A DNA stretch of 64,000 nt from Stenopsyche tienmushanensis. Lineage: Eukaryota; Arthropoda; Insecta; Trichoptera; Stenopsychidae. The translations under genes were made by a program, and so were the position numbers. Where the stretch lies: assembly GCA_008973525.1 (NCBI GenBank), contig WACJ01000273.1:124001-188000 (forward strand), written 5' to 3'. Below, in pieces: positions 37,385-49,269 of this stretch (its first letter is position 1; each line of letters begins with the position of its first letter). The notes below the pieces were generated by a model that saw only the letters and a program-made list of their open reading frames with translations, made no database searches and was not told where the DNA came from.

Positions 37385-38335
37385 ATGCAGATTCCGGCTC
37401 CGCGAGCAGAACCGGCCCCCCAGGCTCCCCCCGAGGAGCGCAAGGCCGACGACCATCTCGCCGCAGAGTACGTGCAGCAGTTCGTCCTGGATCACCTCGA
37501 GGACAATGTCAAGCGGGAGCCGCAGCGGCTGCCCTCCTGGCACGAGGAGGACTCGCGGATGGCCCGCGCCGCCGGCTGGCCGGACCCGCGCAGGACGCAG
37601 TGTCCCTCGCCCTGCGAGTCGGGCTACTTCGAGGGGCAGCCCCCCGAGCTGCTGACGCTCGGGCCGGGGGCGCCCGAGCAGCCGGCGACCCCCCCGGAGA
37701 CGCCGCCGATCCCGCACGACCCGCGCAGCCCGGGCCCGGGGCCGGGGCTCGGGCCCGCGGCGCACGGCCACGGGCCCGCCTACCGCGCCCCCGGCCTCAT
37801 GGACGACATGATGTGGCTGCCGGCGTCGATGAGGACGGAGCCGCAGCCGCTGGACCTGAGGCCGATGCACATGCTGCCCGACGAGTGGGAGCGCCGCGAC
37901 TACCAGGACCCGGGCATGCACGCGCTGCGCCCCCTGAGCGCCTGCTCCGGCGGCAGCGTCATGTCGCCGCGCATGCAGATCCTCAGCAGCGGCTACTCGA
38001 CGAGCAGCGACGACCTGCTCAACGACGACCTGCTCATGTCGCTGTCGGTGCGCGAGCTCAACAAGAGGCTGCACGGCTGCCCGCGCGAGGAGGTCGTCCG
38101 CCTCAAGCAGAAGCGGAGGACGCTGAAGAACCGAGGATACGCGCAGAACTGCCGCAGCAAGCGGCTGCAGCAGCGCCAGGACCTCGAGACGACGAACCGC
38201 TCGCTGCACGAGACGCTGCAGCGCATGAAGATGGAGCTGACGCGCGTGTCGCAGGAGCGCGACCTGCTGAAGCAGAGGCTGCTGGGGTCGCGCCCCCTGC
38301 CGCCGGAGGGGGTCCCGCCCGAGTACTACCTGTGA
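37385..38335 (+). CDS. Large Maf bZIP transcription factor (traffic jam / MafB type), intronless
   Basis: Nuclear DNA-binding regulator, 316 residues from the ATG at 37385 ([10 protein letters not shown]). This start was preferred because the upstream in-frame extension is low-complexity. The N-terminal block [20 protein letters not shown] (residues 26-45) matches the conserved start of the large Maf transactivation domain; VKRE fits a SUMO acceptor site (Lys43). A Pro/Gly-rich middle follows. From residue 211 comes [19 protein letters not shown], the Maf extended homology region, then the basic region [20 protein letters not shown] (239-258) with the Maf-type Tyr in NRGYAQNCR, and a leucine zipper with L267, L274, M281, V288, L295. 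The transactivation block distinguishes it from small Mafs. Drosophila traffic jam and vertebrate MAFA/MAFB are also single-exon. GC is about 70% against 30% around it. Confidence 0.93.
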   Translation: MQIPAPRAEPAPQAPPEERKADDHLAAEYVQQFVLDHLEDNVKREPQRLPSWHEEDSRMARAAGWPDPRRTQCPSPCESGYFEGQPPELLTLGPGAPEQPATPPETPPIPHDPRSPGPGPGLGPAAHGHGPAYRAPGLMDDMMWLPASMRTEPQPLDLRPMHMLPDEWERRDYQDPGMHALRPLSACSGGSVMSPRMQILSSGYSTSSDDLLNDDLLMSLSVRELNKRLHGCPREEVVRLKQKRRTLKNRGYAQNCRSKRLQQRQDLETTNRSLHETLQRMKMELTRVSQERDLLKQRLLGSRPLPPEGVPPEYYL

Positions 38336-38700
38336 CGGCAGCTGCCGCCGCCCCAGAAGGCAGCGGCCTCGTGCTCCTGGTCGCGCTATTGACGCTCCTG
38401 CGCCCCGAAGTGACGATCAAAGACGATAGCGCGAGTGCGTCGCGTCCCTGGGTTCTCGTTAAGTTTTTTCGGCGTCTCGTTTTTTTTACATTATTTTTAT
38501 TAAATATTTTAACGAAATCATATGGTTGTGTTTTAATATATAACTATGTTACAGTTATACGCTAAAGACTCTATCTCACTATTAAGTAAAAATATAATTA
38601 ACATTAAGAAAATGAGAATATACTAATGTAAATACAATCATTATAAATATGATGTGGTTTAATAATAAAATTATTAGCAACTTTATCGATCTTTTATTTT
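38336..38700 (+). other. Maf 3' flank / presumed 3' UTR
   Basis: The composition falls back to AT-rich by about 38465. I saw no certain poly(A) site. Confidence 0.35.
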
Positions 38701-38709
38701 CGCACCCCG

Positions 38710-38821
38710 TCTATCTCCGGGGGCGCTTCGATCTCCTCGTCCGACGTAAATATTTACCAACTTTCCATATAAATATTTACGTCGAACGGGAGATCGTTGA
38801 GATTGACCCCGCGGAAGATAT
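38710..38821 (+). ncRNA. Candidate microRNA-like hairpin downstream of Maf
   Basis: The core hairpin (38729-38796, 68 nt) has a 5' arm cgatctcctcgtccgacgta and then aatattta, which pairs with taaatatttacgtcgaacg and then ggagatcg. There is one bulged base, a single mismatch, and a loop of about 12 nt. Outside it, tctatctccggggg pairs roughly with ccccgcggaagata, extending the stem to about 112 nt. The size and imperfect stem fit a pre-microRNA, but a short palindromic transposon is also possible. It is not in the protein-coding sequence and begins 375 bp after the Maf stop. Confidence 0.35.
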
Positions 38822-38824
38822 CGT

Positions 38825-41300
38825 CGATCTGGAAGAAATGCATCCGCTGCAATGCGAGGCGCAAAGGCACCGGCGGCTGATGATGCACTTTTTTGCATAG
38901 CAAAGAATCGACCTCTAAACGTGCAGCCGATGCATTTATCGCAACACGATTCCATTTCGCTCTTTCGTCGATCGATACCGTTAATATTACCGTTGTTCGT
39001 GGAAATATAAATATTTTTTTATGAAAATCGTGCCTTCTGAAAATTGAAAAGTTACAATAAATACGATATAATTGATCTCATTCAATACACAAGGAAACGA
39101 GAGAGTAGCTTCAGTTGAATAACTTCACACATAGTATTTAATTAACAATTTTATTTTTGAGTCATTTTCAATGCAAATTTTAGACTATGATCGATGACGA
39201 AATTACATTAAGTAAAATTTTTTTTCAAGCAATGTACAAACGAATAAAAACGATCCACTTGGAGTTCGTTCACCGACTTAAATACCGACGAAAATCGATT
39301 ACGAAGCTCTTTCGATCAAACTTTGATACATCAATAATATCCCATTTTATCGCAATGTTGGATTGGATTTAAAAATATTTTGATATACTCTTACAGCAAA
39401 ATTTACATCAATTTCCGTATACGAATAAATGCTCGTTTCTTGGAAACGAAGAGTCGGAAGAGGAAGAATTTATCGGGCTTTAGTCTCGTATGCATTATGA
39501 CTCAGAATATTGATATCCGCAAACAGCAACAATCATAATAGATCTCGCAGATTTAGTGTAAACGTGCTCGAAATTCAAAAAAGGCACGATTGTCACTATT
39601 ATTCGACGTTTCGAAATATTCGCGTCGACGAGGAGCGTTTTGATTTATTTTTTATAGATTCGCCGATATGTAACGAGGGCTGCTAAATTTGGTCTCGGAC
39701 CAAACTGCAGAAAGAGATCTTGAAGCTTCGATTTGCAGTAAAACATTTCATTAAGTTTTTTGCCGATGTTCGGTCAGTGAGCCGCGCACGTCACTTGTTT
39801 TACTTCCCGAGCTTTACAACCTCATATCAATTTTATGGGGTTCTTTCGTCGAGTATCAATATACCAATAAAAGATAGCGCTATAAAAAGGAGCTATGAAC
39901 TGTCATCTTATATGTCCCGGTTCGATATTCCGAAAAAAATAGCAAACGACCCGTAATATAGTAGTATTCTTGATAAAATGCTCGAGTGCCAATTGCGATT
40001 TTGGCTCATGTCAAATCCACTAAAATGTTTAATATTATGAAACATTTTATTTTGATATAATACTGTACTTCTTCATGAAATATTTGTTCAATTTTAATAG
40101 GCTGATTAGTTATGATTTCAATCTAATTATTCATATATTTTATCTGGGTTTCGTATCTCATATATTATTCCAAGTTGTCCTTCTTTTATTTGTCCAATAA
40201 TTCATTTCAATTTTACAACTTGAATTGCCTATTGCTATTTATTTTGATCTATGTATTTCGCTTGAAATCTCACCCCATAAAAAATAATTTAAAATGCACC
40301 ACAGATATTTATATGTTTTATTTAAATGAATAGTTTATTATATAAATTATGCTAAAACTAATGTATAATCAATCGAATAAAAGTACGATAATCAAATGCG
40401 TTGTAAAATTTTTAAAAGAAGTTTTGTAATGATTCCAACCAAAAGTGCTAAAAGGATAACAAAAATTTAATTATTTTGTGTTAAATAATTTAGGAAAAAA
40501 TATTAAAACTATAACGATTAAAATTTAATTAAAAATATATCATACAGTATTCAAACTGCAACGAAAAACCTAATGCAAAAATGTTATTTGTGGCTTTTAA
40601 ATATTGAGACCGCGTTATAGAAGAAATCGCTGTAAAAGTTAGTCATCCATACAAAATTAAAAAAACATGTGCATTGATTTACTTGATCATAAGTTGTTCC
40701 GTGGAGGTGGAAAAAAAAAAACATTTTCTTACTGTATTGTAATATATAAAATATGGACATATTTATGAAAATTATAATTTAACTTTGTTATGTAAAATGT
40801 ATGCTATAGAAGGGACCGCTATATGAAAGTACCGCCGTAAACACTATTGAAAAAAGTTGTTTGCAAGTGGACGCTATGGAAGGATTAACTGTAATTTTTT
40901 AAAAATATTAATTGTCTGTAACATAAATGTTTTTTTTTTAAATTTAATAAATTAAATGCTCATAGATTGATTTTTTTGCTCTTCTATTAATAAAATTATT
41001 GATTATTGTCAAATTAGAATATCTATTAACTTAAAAATACTTTCCTCAATCATTTATAGTCGCAAAATATTGAAATCAAGACTGGTTTAATTTCGCGCGT
41101 TTTTCAGGTTTCACACTCGAAATTTAAAATAAAACGTATTTTTATCAGTTTTTGATCAACAGAAAATTTACACAATACACTTATTTAGTATTTAAGAAAT
41201 AACAGTCCTATTAATAAATACAATTTGCGCTTTTCAAAACATTTAATCTGAATATATTAATTTACATATATTAATGTACACATAGGCGCGAAGATCTGTG
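38825..41300. other. Gene-free stretch after Maf
   Basis: AT-rich with a somewhat more complex segment at 39400-39960. Words such as accgcgttatagaagaaatc near 40608-40630 and gaagggaccgctatatgaaa near 40808 resemble ends of pogo/Tigger-type elements, but no element could be delimited. No exon was recognised. Confidence 0.35.
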
Positions 41301-41321
41301 CTTTTATAGTAAAATAGTTGC

Positions 41322-41329
<8 letters not shown>

Positions 41330-41354
<25 letters not shown>
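41330..41354. repeat. (TA)n microsatellite
   Basis: An uninterrupted run of about 12 TA units. Confidence 0.9.
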
Positions 41355-41959
41355 ATAATAAATAAAACATAATGCATGATATATACACGAATTTAAAATT
41401 TTAGCGACATAATGTCGACATACGCGTGGAAATAAAAACTTATTTTGCGACATATGAGCGGATTAAAAAGAGTGCAAAATATTAATTAATTGATGCAATA
41501 TGACATCATATTCCTTAGATAAATAAAACATTTGTAATTTTTAAAAGACATTTTAAAATTAATTTTACCTGAATAGATAATCTGTTTTTAGGTGACATTT
41601 ATTTTATCTGGCCTCATGGAGATTACGGTTTTAAATGTATATTTTTATTTAAATATTTATTAATCATTTAACCGCAAGCGACTCACCGACGAGTCGCAGT
41701 GTTTTTACCAGAAAAACATATGTTTTAACATCTAAAAATTATTATGGTGATACATATCGGTGAATCCGAAAATGTCTTCACATTTTAATCGATCTTGATG
41801 GTGTTTTCATATTATTTTTAAATAAATTCAAAAGAGATCATCAGGGCTGTCCATCGAAAGATCTTTGAATTAATATATTTTGGGGTATCGGTCAGAATGT
41901 CTTGTAAAAAAAAATTGAGACAACCCTTAATAAAAAATCATTTTTATAAGAATTATATT

Positions 41960-42160
41960 GCTGTATATTAAAAATGTCTATTTAAATCTTTATTTATGAT
42001 TTTTTTGGATGTTGCAAAATCAAATACAATGAGAGTATAAATTCACATTTTTTACATAAAAATTACATATTAACAATAAAAAACTGCAATATAATTTTCA
42101 TCTAAATGGCCACATATATATTAACACTAACCATTAAAAGTTCAAATTATTTTGAGTAAT
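41960..42160. other. AT-rich sequence, nothing assigned
   Basis: No feature could be supported here. Confidence 0.3.
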
Positions 42161-42179
42161 TATTACAGCCAAGTATACT

Positions 42180-42672
42180 AAATAGGGCTTACAGTTTGCC
42201 GCCAATTTGCAGTTATCGTAAACGGTGAAAACCCCTTTAATTACCAGTTTATCGGTTATTTATCGGTAAATTCAGATTTAAAAATATACATATAAAGAGA
42301 CTTGGATGTAAATTTTAATAAAAGCATGAAAAACAGTATGTATAAGAGAATAAATACAGCATTTGGATTATTTGGGTATCATAATTTTCCACAATCAAAA
42401 TATGCTCTCAAGAATCAAATCACATCAATACTTTTATCTTTTGGATTTGAATTTTGTAAATATTTGTTAAGCGGACAAATGTGTATGGTATAGTGGTTTA
42501 GATTCTGGATTCTTAGGGCAAAGATTCGACTTCAAATCCAGATTTTTATATTTACATTTGGCAAACAAATTCACAGTAACAATCTGTATTTTTTCAATTT
42601 ACTCGGTATTATCGATGGTGTGTTGGTTGATTTACTGATAAACTAGAAAATCAGTAATGCATGCCCTAATTC
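42180..42672. repeat. Possible hAT-type MITE with a tRNA-like internal piece
   Basis: The left end has tagggcttacagttt and the right end gtaatgcatgccctaatt, sharing a short imperfect inverted repeat around agggc. Both are followed inward by gtttatcggtta- or ctgataaactag-like words. No target duplication was confirmed. Confidence 0.3.
42476..42550 (+). ncRNA. tRNA-derived sequence (pseudo-tRNA or SINE head)
   Basis: The word tggtatagtggtttag fits an internal polymerase III A box and gattcgacttcaaatcc resembles a damaged B box, about 30 bp apart as in a tRNA. The arms do not close into a proper cloverleaf, so it is not a working tRNA. It is more likely a tRNA-derived SINE head or pseudogene. 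Confidence 0.35.
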
Positions 42673-43019
42673 TAATGTGTTTATATATATCAAAACAAGC
42701 ATTCAAAAGCTGATTTGGAATAAAGCGTCATATATGTTGTGTATTCGATTAATCGGATTTAAATTGTGTCGGTTAATAGAGAGTTCACATGGCCGATAAG
42801 TATACAATCGAGCTATAAAGAAAAGTCTGAAATTGTGATACTTTATTGCAGTTATGCGAATATAAATGACGATCTATAAGCGTATCGTCATAAAATTATC
42901 ATACATTAAATGTGCACTCGTGTCGCGTTTGTTTGTTTATGAAAGTGTAAGGGTTAAAAATGGCATTTTAGCTATCGATTAGTATCGAAATGGTTATTAA
43001 AAATGGTATTTGGCATAAT

Positions 43020-43220
43020 GTAGAGGTGCTTTGAGAGCGAAGGTTGGGTATCTGAAGGCTGTAGAGGTCCTCGACGTAGAGTAGCTTTTCACGTGAGTGC
43101 GAGCCGCAAGCTCCGATTGGCCGAAAGCCTACTTTTGGCCACGCCCATGCCTATTCCACCCGACTCGCCCCCAATCTTCTATTATTATTAGCGCCACATG
43201 CATCCCTCATTATACACTTT
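43020..43220. other. Complex, GC-richer island
   Basis: Non-repetitive sequence with gcgagccgcaagctccgatt and gccacgcccatgcctattcc, well above the local GC level. There is no coding evidence; it may be a regulatory element or an untranslated exon. Confidence 0.25.
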
Positions 43221-43499
43221 CCATTATTCATCTTCATTATTTATTGCCTATTACATATTCCAATAATGTCGCCTAATCTATTTTGTATTAAAATACAATA
43301 TGACGTAATAATGGAATATTTTTTAAAATCCATTAGTTACGCTGTAATCGCTTAGAAATAAGCAGTATACAACGTATACAATGCTCTAATAAAGATAAAT
43401 TCAATATAATTTATACAATTTACCAATGCAAGATTATTTGTGCCAAATGTAATTTTTAAGCACATGTATTCAGGATTACTGGAAAATATTATAGATGCA

Positions 43500-43930
43500 C
43501 ATTTTGAGTATTTGGCAGGCCATTAAGGGATGCAAGTGAGATTGCGCGTCGGCGATTCATGTTTATTTTAGCATGGGAATCGCGAATAAGTGGACGCATC
43601 CGGCAAGTTTGGGTTCACAAGTTTACTATTACTACGATTTCACCTTTTGCTGGCTTTGTGATGATACGTCGGCAGATTTTTGTAGTGACAAGGTCGCTGC
43701 TTCACCAGCAGAAAGCGCGCGCCGGGACCGACCGGGGGTGGGTTCTTCCACCCCCCCGACTCCCTCGACTGCGACCGCCTCGACCGCTCTTCTGACGCTC
43801 TGGAGGACGCCGATTCCAATCGATATCCCTGTTATGTAAGAACGAACCCCCGACTGCTGAAATCGAAACCGATCGGCGCGACACATTACTCCCGGATTCA
43901 TTCAGCAGCCTTTCGGGGGCTTCAGCTCAT
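43500..43930. other. GC-rich island with several open frames
   Basis: Plus-strand frames are open over 200-300 bp here, and one reads YYYYDFTFCWLCDDTSADFC. A possible donor (tatgtaaga) follows at 43835-43843 after a frame reading DSLDCDRLDRSSDALEDADS. I know no protein with these sequences, and the high GC itself lowers the stop frequency. An exon of an unknown gene cannot be excluded. Confidence 0.2.
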
Positions 43931-44209
43931 CTTAATAAACATACAAATTACTCCCCCTTTATCAATGAAAAAAAACTACGCAAGCATACGACATTGTATG
44001 TAAACACAAGAAAATGCGCCAAAATCTTTCAAAATACAAACTTACCACGCAATAAAAGCTCGAATCCAAACAAAATTGGACGCACCTGACCAAAAATATC
44101 AACATTCTTCCATTATATCCAATAATAACGTGCTCAATCTTAATCAAACTTCAATTTAATTGCTTAAAATCGAATGCTTTTCTAACGAAGTAATGTGATT
44201 GTCTAACAT

Positions 44210-44620
44210 AAATGGTACCGATAAAGATAATCGTTTTTTAAATTAACGATTTGAACACTCATTTTTAATATATCATTATAAAATATAATTTCCATCGTTC
44301 AATATTACTTCTGTACACAGTTTAATTGCTGTATAAATCCAAAAAGATGGAAATTTGATGGAGCAATGTCTGGAGAATAAGAAAGATCTCAAATTGTCTT
44401 TCATCCAAGGCTGTTTTGGCAATTTTTTCGCCGCGTTTTGCAGCAATAGTTATAAAGTGGGTTGTTAAATTTGAATTTTACAAATTACAATTTATTTTTG
44501 ATGAGTATAGTCACCGAAAGAGCACAAAAAACGAATTAAAAGTGCAGCATCCGAAATGCAAATAATCCTTAAAAAGGTCAATAAATAAAACGATTACCAT
44601 TCCCCTTATATTTATCGTTT
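44210..44620 (-). mobile_element. Mariner fragment, reverse copy of the 35920 family
   Basis: On the minus strand the sequence gives FLFSRHCSIKFP-like and, in the next frame, LSYSPDIAPSNFHLFGFIQQ, the third-aspartate region of mariner. It ends in VILNDGNYIL. The outer parts gataaagataatcgtttttt and ataaaacgattaccattccc match the ends at 36594 and 35939. Confidence 0.7.
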
Positions 44621-44994
44621 AAGATTCAACCCAAAATAAATAACAGATTCATTAAAAAACTGGTCAAAATAAGAATATCCAAATTGAGTTGAATGCATAA
44701 GCATAAAAAAAGCATTAGACTTGGTCAAAGTGGTTGAAGATAAAAACAGTCAAAAATAACTGATTTATTTTTTAGAAAAAGCTCCAAAAATTAGAAAATT
44801 TGGCCAATAAAAACGTCGCCATTGAACGAAGATAAACAGTTATATTGATAAATCATTGTATGGTTCCTTTGTTACCCTCTTATAGCGTCCACTTCGTTTG
44901 AGTGTAACGAGATTAAAAGTTAAATAACACTATAATAAAAGCAATATATTAAATATCATTATAATGAATATTTTAAAATATTATACGAAAATAA

Positions 44995-45220
44995 TCCAAA
45001 AAATACCCGATCTAACGTGTACAAGAAGGTATTTGTTTAAAAAAAAAATACTAATAATACCATGATATGTATTTGGTACACCGTATGAAATTCTGAACCT
45101 CGAATCTATTATATTTCATATCGACATTCCTATTATTAGAGTTCGACTAAGACGAAATGGCGAATAAAATCCACAAAATGATATTGGATGACCGTCGACT
45201 GTAAGTGCGCGAGCCAACAG
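44995..45220 (+). mobile_element. Mariner fragment, same family as 16485 and 24836
   Basis: It shares aaaatacccgatctaacgtg, catgatatgtatttggtaca and the coding remains EMANKIHKMILDDRRL. It breaks off abruptly at about 45220, where a piece of another family is joined. Confidence 0.65.
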
Positions 45221-45224
45221 ATCA

Positions 45225-45380
45225 TAGAAGGCCTCGGATACGCATTTATCCCCGAAAATGCCGCAAAAAGCCCTAAAAGAGAACGGAGTGGCCATAAAGT
45301 CTGTGGGTCCAACTGGTCCGCTTTTCGAACCGCTGACATGACGAATGAACGCCTCGCGATCGAAATCCATATCCGACTAT
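45225..45380 (+). mobile_element. Piece of the DEVHF mariner-like family
   Basis: This is a close copy of 17215-17380 and 27380-27500, including aaatgccgcaaaaagcccta and gacatgacgaatgaacgcct. Confidence 0.55.
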
Positions 45381-45688
45381 GTCTACAGAACGATTACGAA
45401 TTCTTATTACAAAACGAAGTTGTCCGAAGAAGATTTTGTTTCAAATGTACCCCAATCCTTTAAAATATCTGCAATGATTTTTTCACTTGCAGAAACTCAT
45501 GGATAACAGAAGCAATTACAGTTATAAATAGCAAAAATAACGAACAATTTACGCGCAAACATTATTTTATAGGATTACAATAATTGATTGAAAATGAAGA
45601 CTACCAATAATTTGGAACATTGTTGAAAATCCACAATATTTTCGCAACATTCCGCATTAATTATGACCAAAAGTACTGTATATTAAGG

Positions 45689-46345
45689 GGTTGCATGGGT
45701 TTTAAAGCGTAAAAAGGCATATATTCTATATTTTTTTCTAATAAAATAAAATAAACATTTTATTCAGAGTATAAAGCATATAAAATAGCAAAATTTAAAC
45801 AATATTTTATATGATTTTCATTTAAAAATTTTGAGATTTGGTTTTCGGAGACCCCTAAGAAAAATATTTCCTCGGGACGGTAAAGTTAACTTATGATAGA
45901 TTTATATGAAATCACAAATCTAAATATTTTCTGTTAGTAGATGGGTACAGCTCGTATTTCAATGTAGGATTTTAAAAAAAGTGAATTTTTGGCACAGTTG
46001 TATGCAACAAAGTACAATTTCCGATAAAATCTTCACCACGTATTGCCCTGTAAAATAAATTTTGATCAAATAAAATTTTAAAAAATCTTCATTAAATCAC
46101 TAGTCAATCCTATTTAGAAGCAGTATGCAAAATTTCAAAATAGACTTTTGAGAAAAAGTTATTAAAATGCGACGCTTTCAGCCGGTCGAGTCTATTTACA
46201 GGAATTTTCAAAGGCTCTCTTCTAGAGTTTTATTTCGATTGACTCGAAACATTAGGAAAATATTCTTGATATATTATATTATTAGATTAAAAAGTAAAGA
46301 ATAGATTTTTTAAAGTTTTAAAACCCATATAACTCTTTGCGGTCC
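45689..46345. repeat. Element with imperfect terminal inverted repeats
   Basis: The left end ttaaggggttgcatgggttt followed by taaag is answered by gttttaaaacccatataactctttg at about 46314-46338. TTAA begins the left end. The inside carries words such as gtcgagtctatttacaggaa; after the right end comes gtcgagtctggctcgaca, a small palindrome. No protein was recognised. Confidence 0.45.
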
Positions 46346-46349
46346 TATG

Positions 46350-47270
46350 TCGAGTCTGGCTCGACATTTTGTATCTACATTTTTTCCCACTCAAATTAAA
46401 AATCATGTGATTTTATTTGGCGTATCGTGTTTAGGACAGTATTTGGAAAGAAATATTGGTTTTTATGATCCTTCATAGTGTTTCGCCTACTTGCTAGAGA
46501 TACAAAGGGAAGGGGCTGTAAAATCTCTGGTTGTCCATTGTTTGCTTTTGACTCAAAATATCTTAATAAAATGAATGACGTCAATGCACTCCGAAATCAT
46601 GGATCCATATTGCAAGAATTTTCTGTTAAAGGGGGTTTTCATCCAATTTTCGAGCCGCGCTAGAGTGACTCCGCGTTATAAGAATTTCGTGTTATACAGA
46701 GGCAACTTGTTGAAAATTGCTTCAAATTAAATATAGAAATTCGGAACACGCAGCAGACACTGCAATACAATGCACATGTGCTCATTTTATGCGATCTGTG
46801 ATCATATTCATGGGATGCAAGTGTTGGTGTTTGACAAAATCTCAATAACTATTGAGATTTCCACCGCGTTTATTTACAAAACCCTCATCTTTTTGAACTG
46901 CATAGCTTAAATTGTATACACGGCAAACTCTGATTGAGCATTGGCGTGCGCGTTTTTGATCCAAAAATTGATAAACCCATAAATGAATTTGTGGAAAAAT
47001 TGGGTTACTACTTGTGTGACATTTAACCGAGCGCAAAAAATGTACTGTTATATTGTATTGAATTACGAATCGTATTTACACAATGTGAAAATAGTCTCAA
47101 ATATCAAAGAGCAATTTCTTTGAAGTAAACTTGTTATTTCCAATTAATTTGCCAATCGTTTTTTGCTGATTTTTCTAAAACGATACGTTTTTTATGTGAC
47201 CGCGGCGAAAAATCGCACCGATGCCCTTTGTCTATTTGATAAATAATAAAAATGTGTGCATTTTTTGGGG
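46350..47270. other. No gene recognised
   Basis: A frame at 46478-46663 in a more complex segment has no recognisable domain. The rest is AT-rich. Confidence 0.3.
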
Positions 47271-47274
47271 GGGC

Positions 47275-47560
47275 TGTCTATGACAGACGGTGACAAGTGT
47301 ACCCGTTTTTACACACGAAGCGCGGTCTCTCAGACCGCGAGGGTTGTACACATAATTGAGACGAGATGATACGTGAAAATCACCCCCGGATGATTTGAAT
47401 AAAGGATGTCGGTGAGCAAATTTACTACCTTCAGGGACAAATCAGGGGATAATGTGTCGGGTGACGAAATGGGGTGCAGCAACGCGGGGGTGTCGGGACT
47501 TAACTTTACAAGATCATACGGACCACCGATTAAAGAAGCCTGCATTGGAGTGTCTTCAAT
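47275..47560. other. Complex, GC-richer island
   Basis: This holds a dyad, gcgcggtctctcagaccgcg (47321-47340), and unique sequence to about 47560. Short frames on both strands have no known domain. It may be conserved non-coding sequence. Confidence 0.25.
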
Positions 47561-47817
47561 GTATTAAATACTTTAAAAAAATCAGCAACAGATTACATAT
47601 TTTCATGCGAATTTCACAAAATAATTCTTGCTGATATACATCGCATGCAATTCGAATCCAATCCAAAAACATGTCATATGATCTTATGCGCTCTGTTGAT
47701 GTTAATGAATATCATCCACAATATTTTATAATAATATTGTATATCTTATAAACAATGCATAAAATAATATTGCAATCATCATGCTTGAATTTTTATGAAG
47801 GAACGAAGGAACTTTGT

Positions 47818-47931
47818 CGCATTAGGGGTAGCTTCGTTTGCCTACAATCGTATTTGCTTCGCGTCGCTTGCGTCGCGACGCTAAATGCGTTAACGAATAA
47901 CGCCGTTTGGGAATAATCCCCTAAATGCGTT
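47818..47931. repeat. Small palindromic element
   Basis: The sequence cgcattaggggtagc at the left pairs with aatcccctaaatgcg at the right. The inside is GC-rich, with cttcgcgtcgcttgcgtcgc followed by gacgct. At about 114 bp this looks like a MITE. Confidence 0.4.
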
Positions 47932-48199
47932 TATTTCCTTCGTATTAAGTCGCTAGGAAATGCATATCGTTTTACCTACAAGTACAAAAATATTTGTTGA
48001 AAATCATACATTCAACGAATTATTTATCTTGGATACAATTTTATTTTATAAACAACCCCTATGTAATATGACAATGTTACGATATGGCTAGGTTTCAGTA
48101 TTCATTAGAATTTAAGCCTTTAAACAGGGAAGGTTTTAACGCCATGAATGTCGTTAAAAAAATCAAAATTTAGGGGATGTACAAATAAAAACAAAATTG

Positions 48200-48430
48200 T
48201 TTTAACACTTTGTTTTTTTTTTTGTTTAACAATATGTTTAAAAAAAGCCTGATCTTGGTCAAACATGGTGTTTCTTTTCGAGAATTGTTTTTTAAGAATT
48301 TCACGAGAAATATGCAAAATCGAGAATTTCTTGAGAAATTTTCTGATTTCTTGAGAAATTTTAGAAATCAATTTGTATTTTTACCAAAAAAAGAAAAGTA
48401 TGATGTCCGACTCTACCTTAGATGATTTTT
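48200..48430. repeat. Repeat with TTTCTCGAGAAA-type motifs
   Basis: Several near copies of tttctcgagaaat (here tttcttgagaaattt twice, plus ttttcgagaattg) lie in a segment that resembles 62820-63140 and, in part, 61320-61380. It ends in a shared atgtccgactctaccttaga-like word. Subterminal motif clusters like this are typical of hAT-type non-autonomous elements. Confidence 0.45.
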
Positions 48431-49265
48431 TAAAGGATTATTTTATAAATGATATGAAGGAATGTAATGTATATATTTATATTAATAATAAATTTTAAAA
48501 AAGTACCAAGCATGTGTTCAAATATTAAGACTAAGAAAGTGGATTAAATCCATTTATTATAATTGACAGTAATATTTAGTTTAGATTGCTGATATTAAAA
48601 TTTACAATTGGAGTGTTTCGATCGACTGCGGGAAGATTAAGCCTTCCCGCGGCCAAGACCATCGGTCGGATCTCAAGATTAAAGCATTAAAAACTCATGC
48701 TAAAACGAGGAATTAAATTGAATCACTGTGGCTCTCAGCATCTTTTTTATACTCGATTTATCTTAAAACACTCCGGTCCAGGTAAAATCCGGGTATTTCG
48801 TATTAAATTTCATTCATGTAAGAAATTCATCAAATTCTCCTTCTTTCATAAATTTGATATAATTCTTAAACCAGCTAATAAATTGAAACGAAATTTTATT
48901 AATAAATACAAAAGAATTTAATGCGTCGATATATTTAAACATAACAGCGGTTTTCAATCTGTGGTGCGTGTACCAGAATGATAAAGCGCAAAAATTGATT
49001 ATTTTTGGCTTGAATTGTATGAACAGGCATTTCGTCGATGGATGTCATTTATGCATATTTTATACGCTTAAAATATTAACACATGTATGCACTATAATTC
49101 CTAGAAAAAAAAACTAATCTACATCAAGTTAGTATGACATTTTTTTCAAGCTAAAGTTGCGTTATTCTCATTAAGCGTTAACGCGGGCACGTACTTTAAC
49201 GTTAAGATTCCATCATGCATAAATACGGGCACAAACTGTAGTTTAAGTATTGTAATATCATCCCA
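48430..49265. other. No gene recognised
   Basis: The only notable item is the GC-rich motif at 48625-48680 shared with calpain intron 7. Confidence 0.35.
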
Positions 49266-49269
49266 TATA

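Noticed and set aside
37304..38209. 301-residue open frame antisense to the Maf gene, and a 321-residue frame in another + frame (37600-38565)
   Set aside because: Both are low-complexity Ala/Arg/Gly-rich translations caused by the high GC of the Maf coding sequence; neither has a domain, and the Maf frame holds all the conserved motifs.
40600..40890. Possible pogo/Tigger-type element
   Set aside because: Some end-like words are present, but I could not find paired ends, a target duplication or coding sequence.
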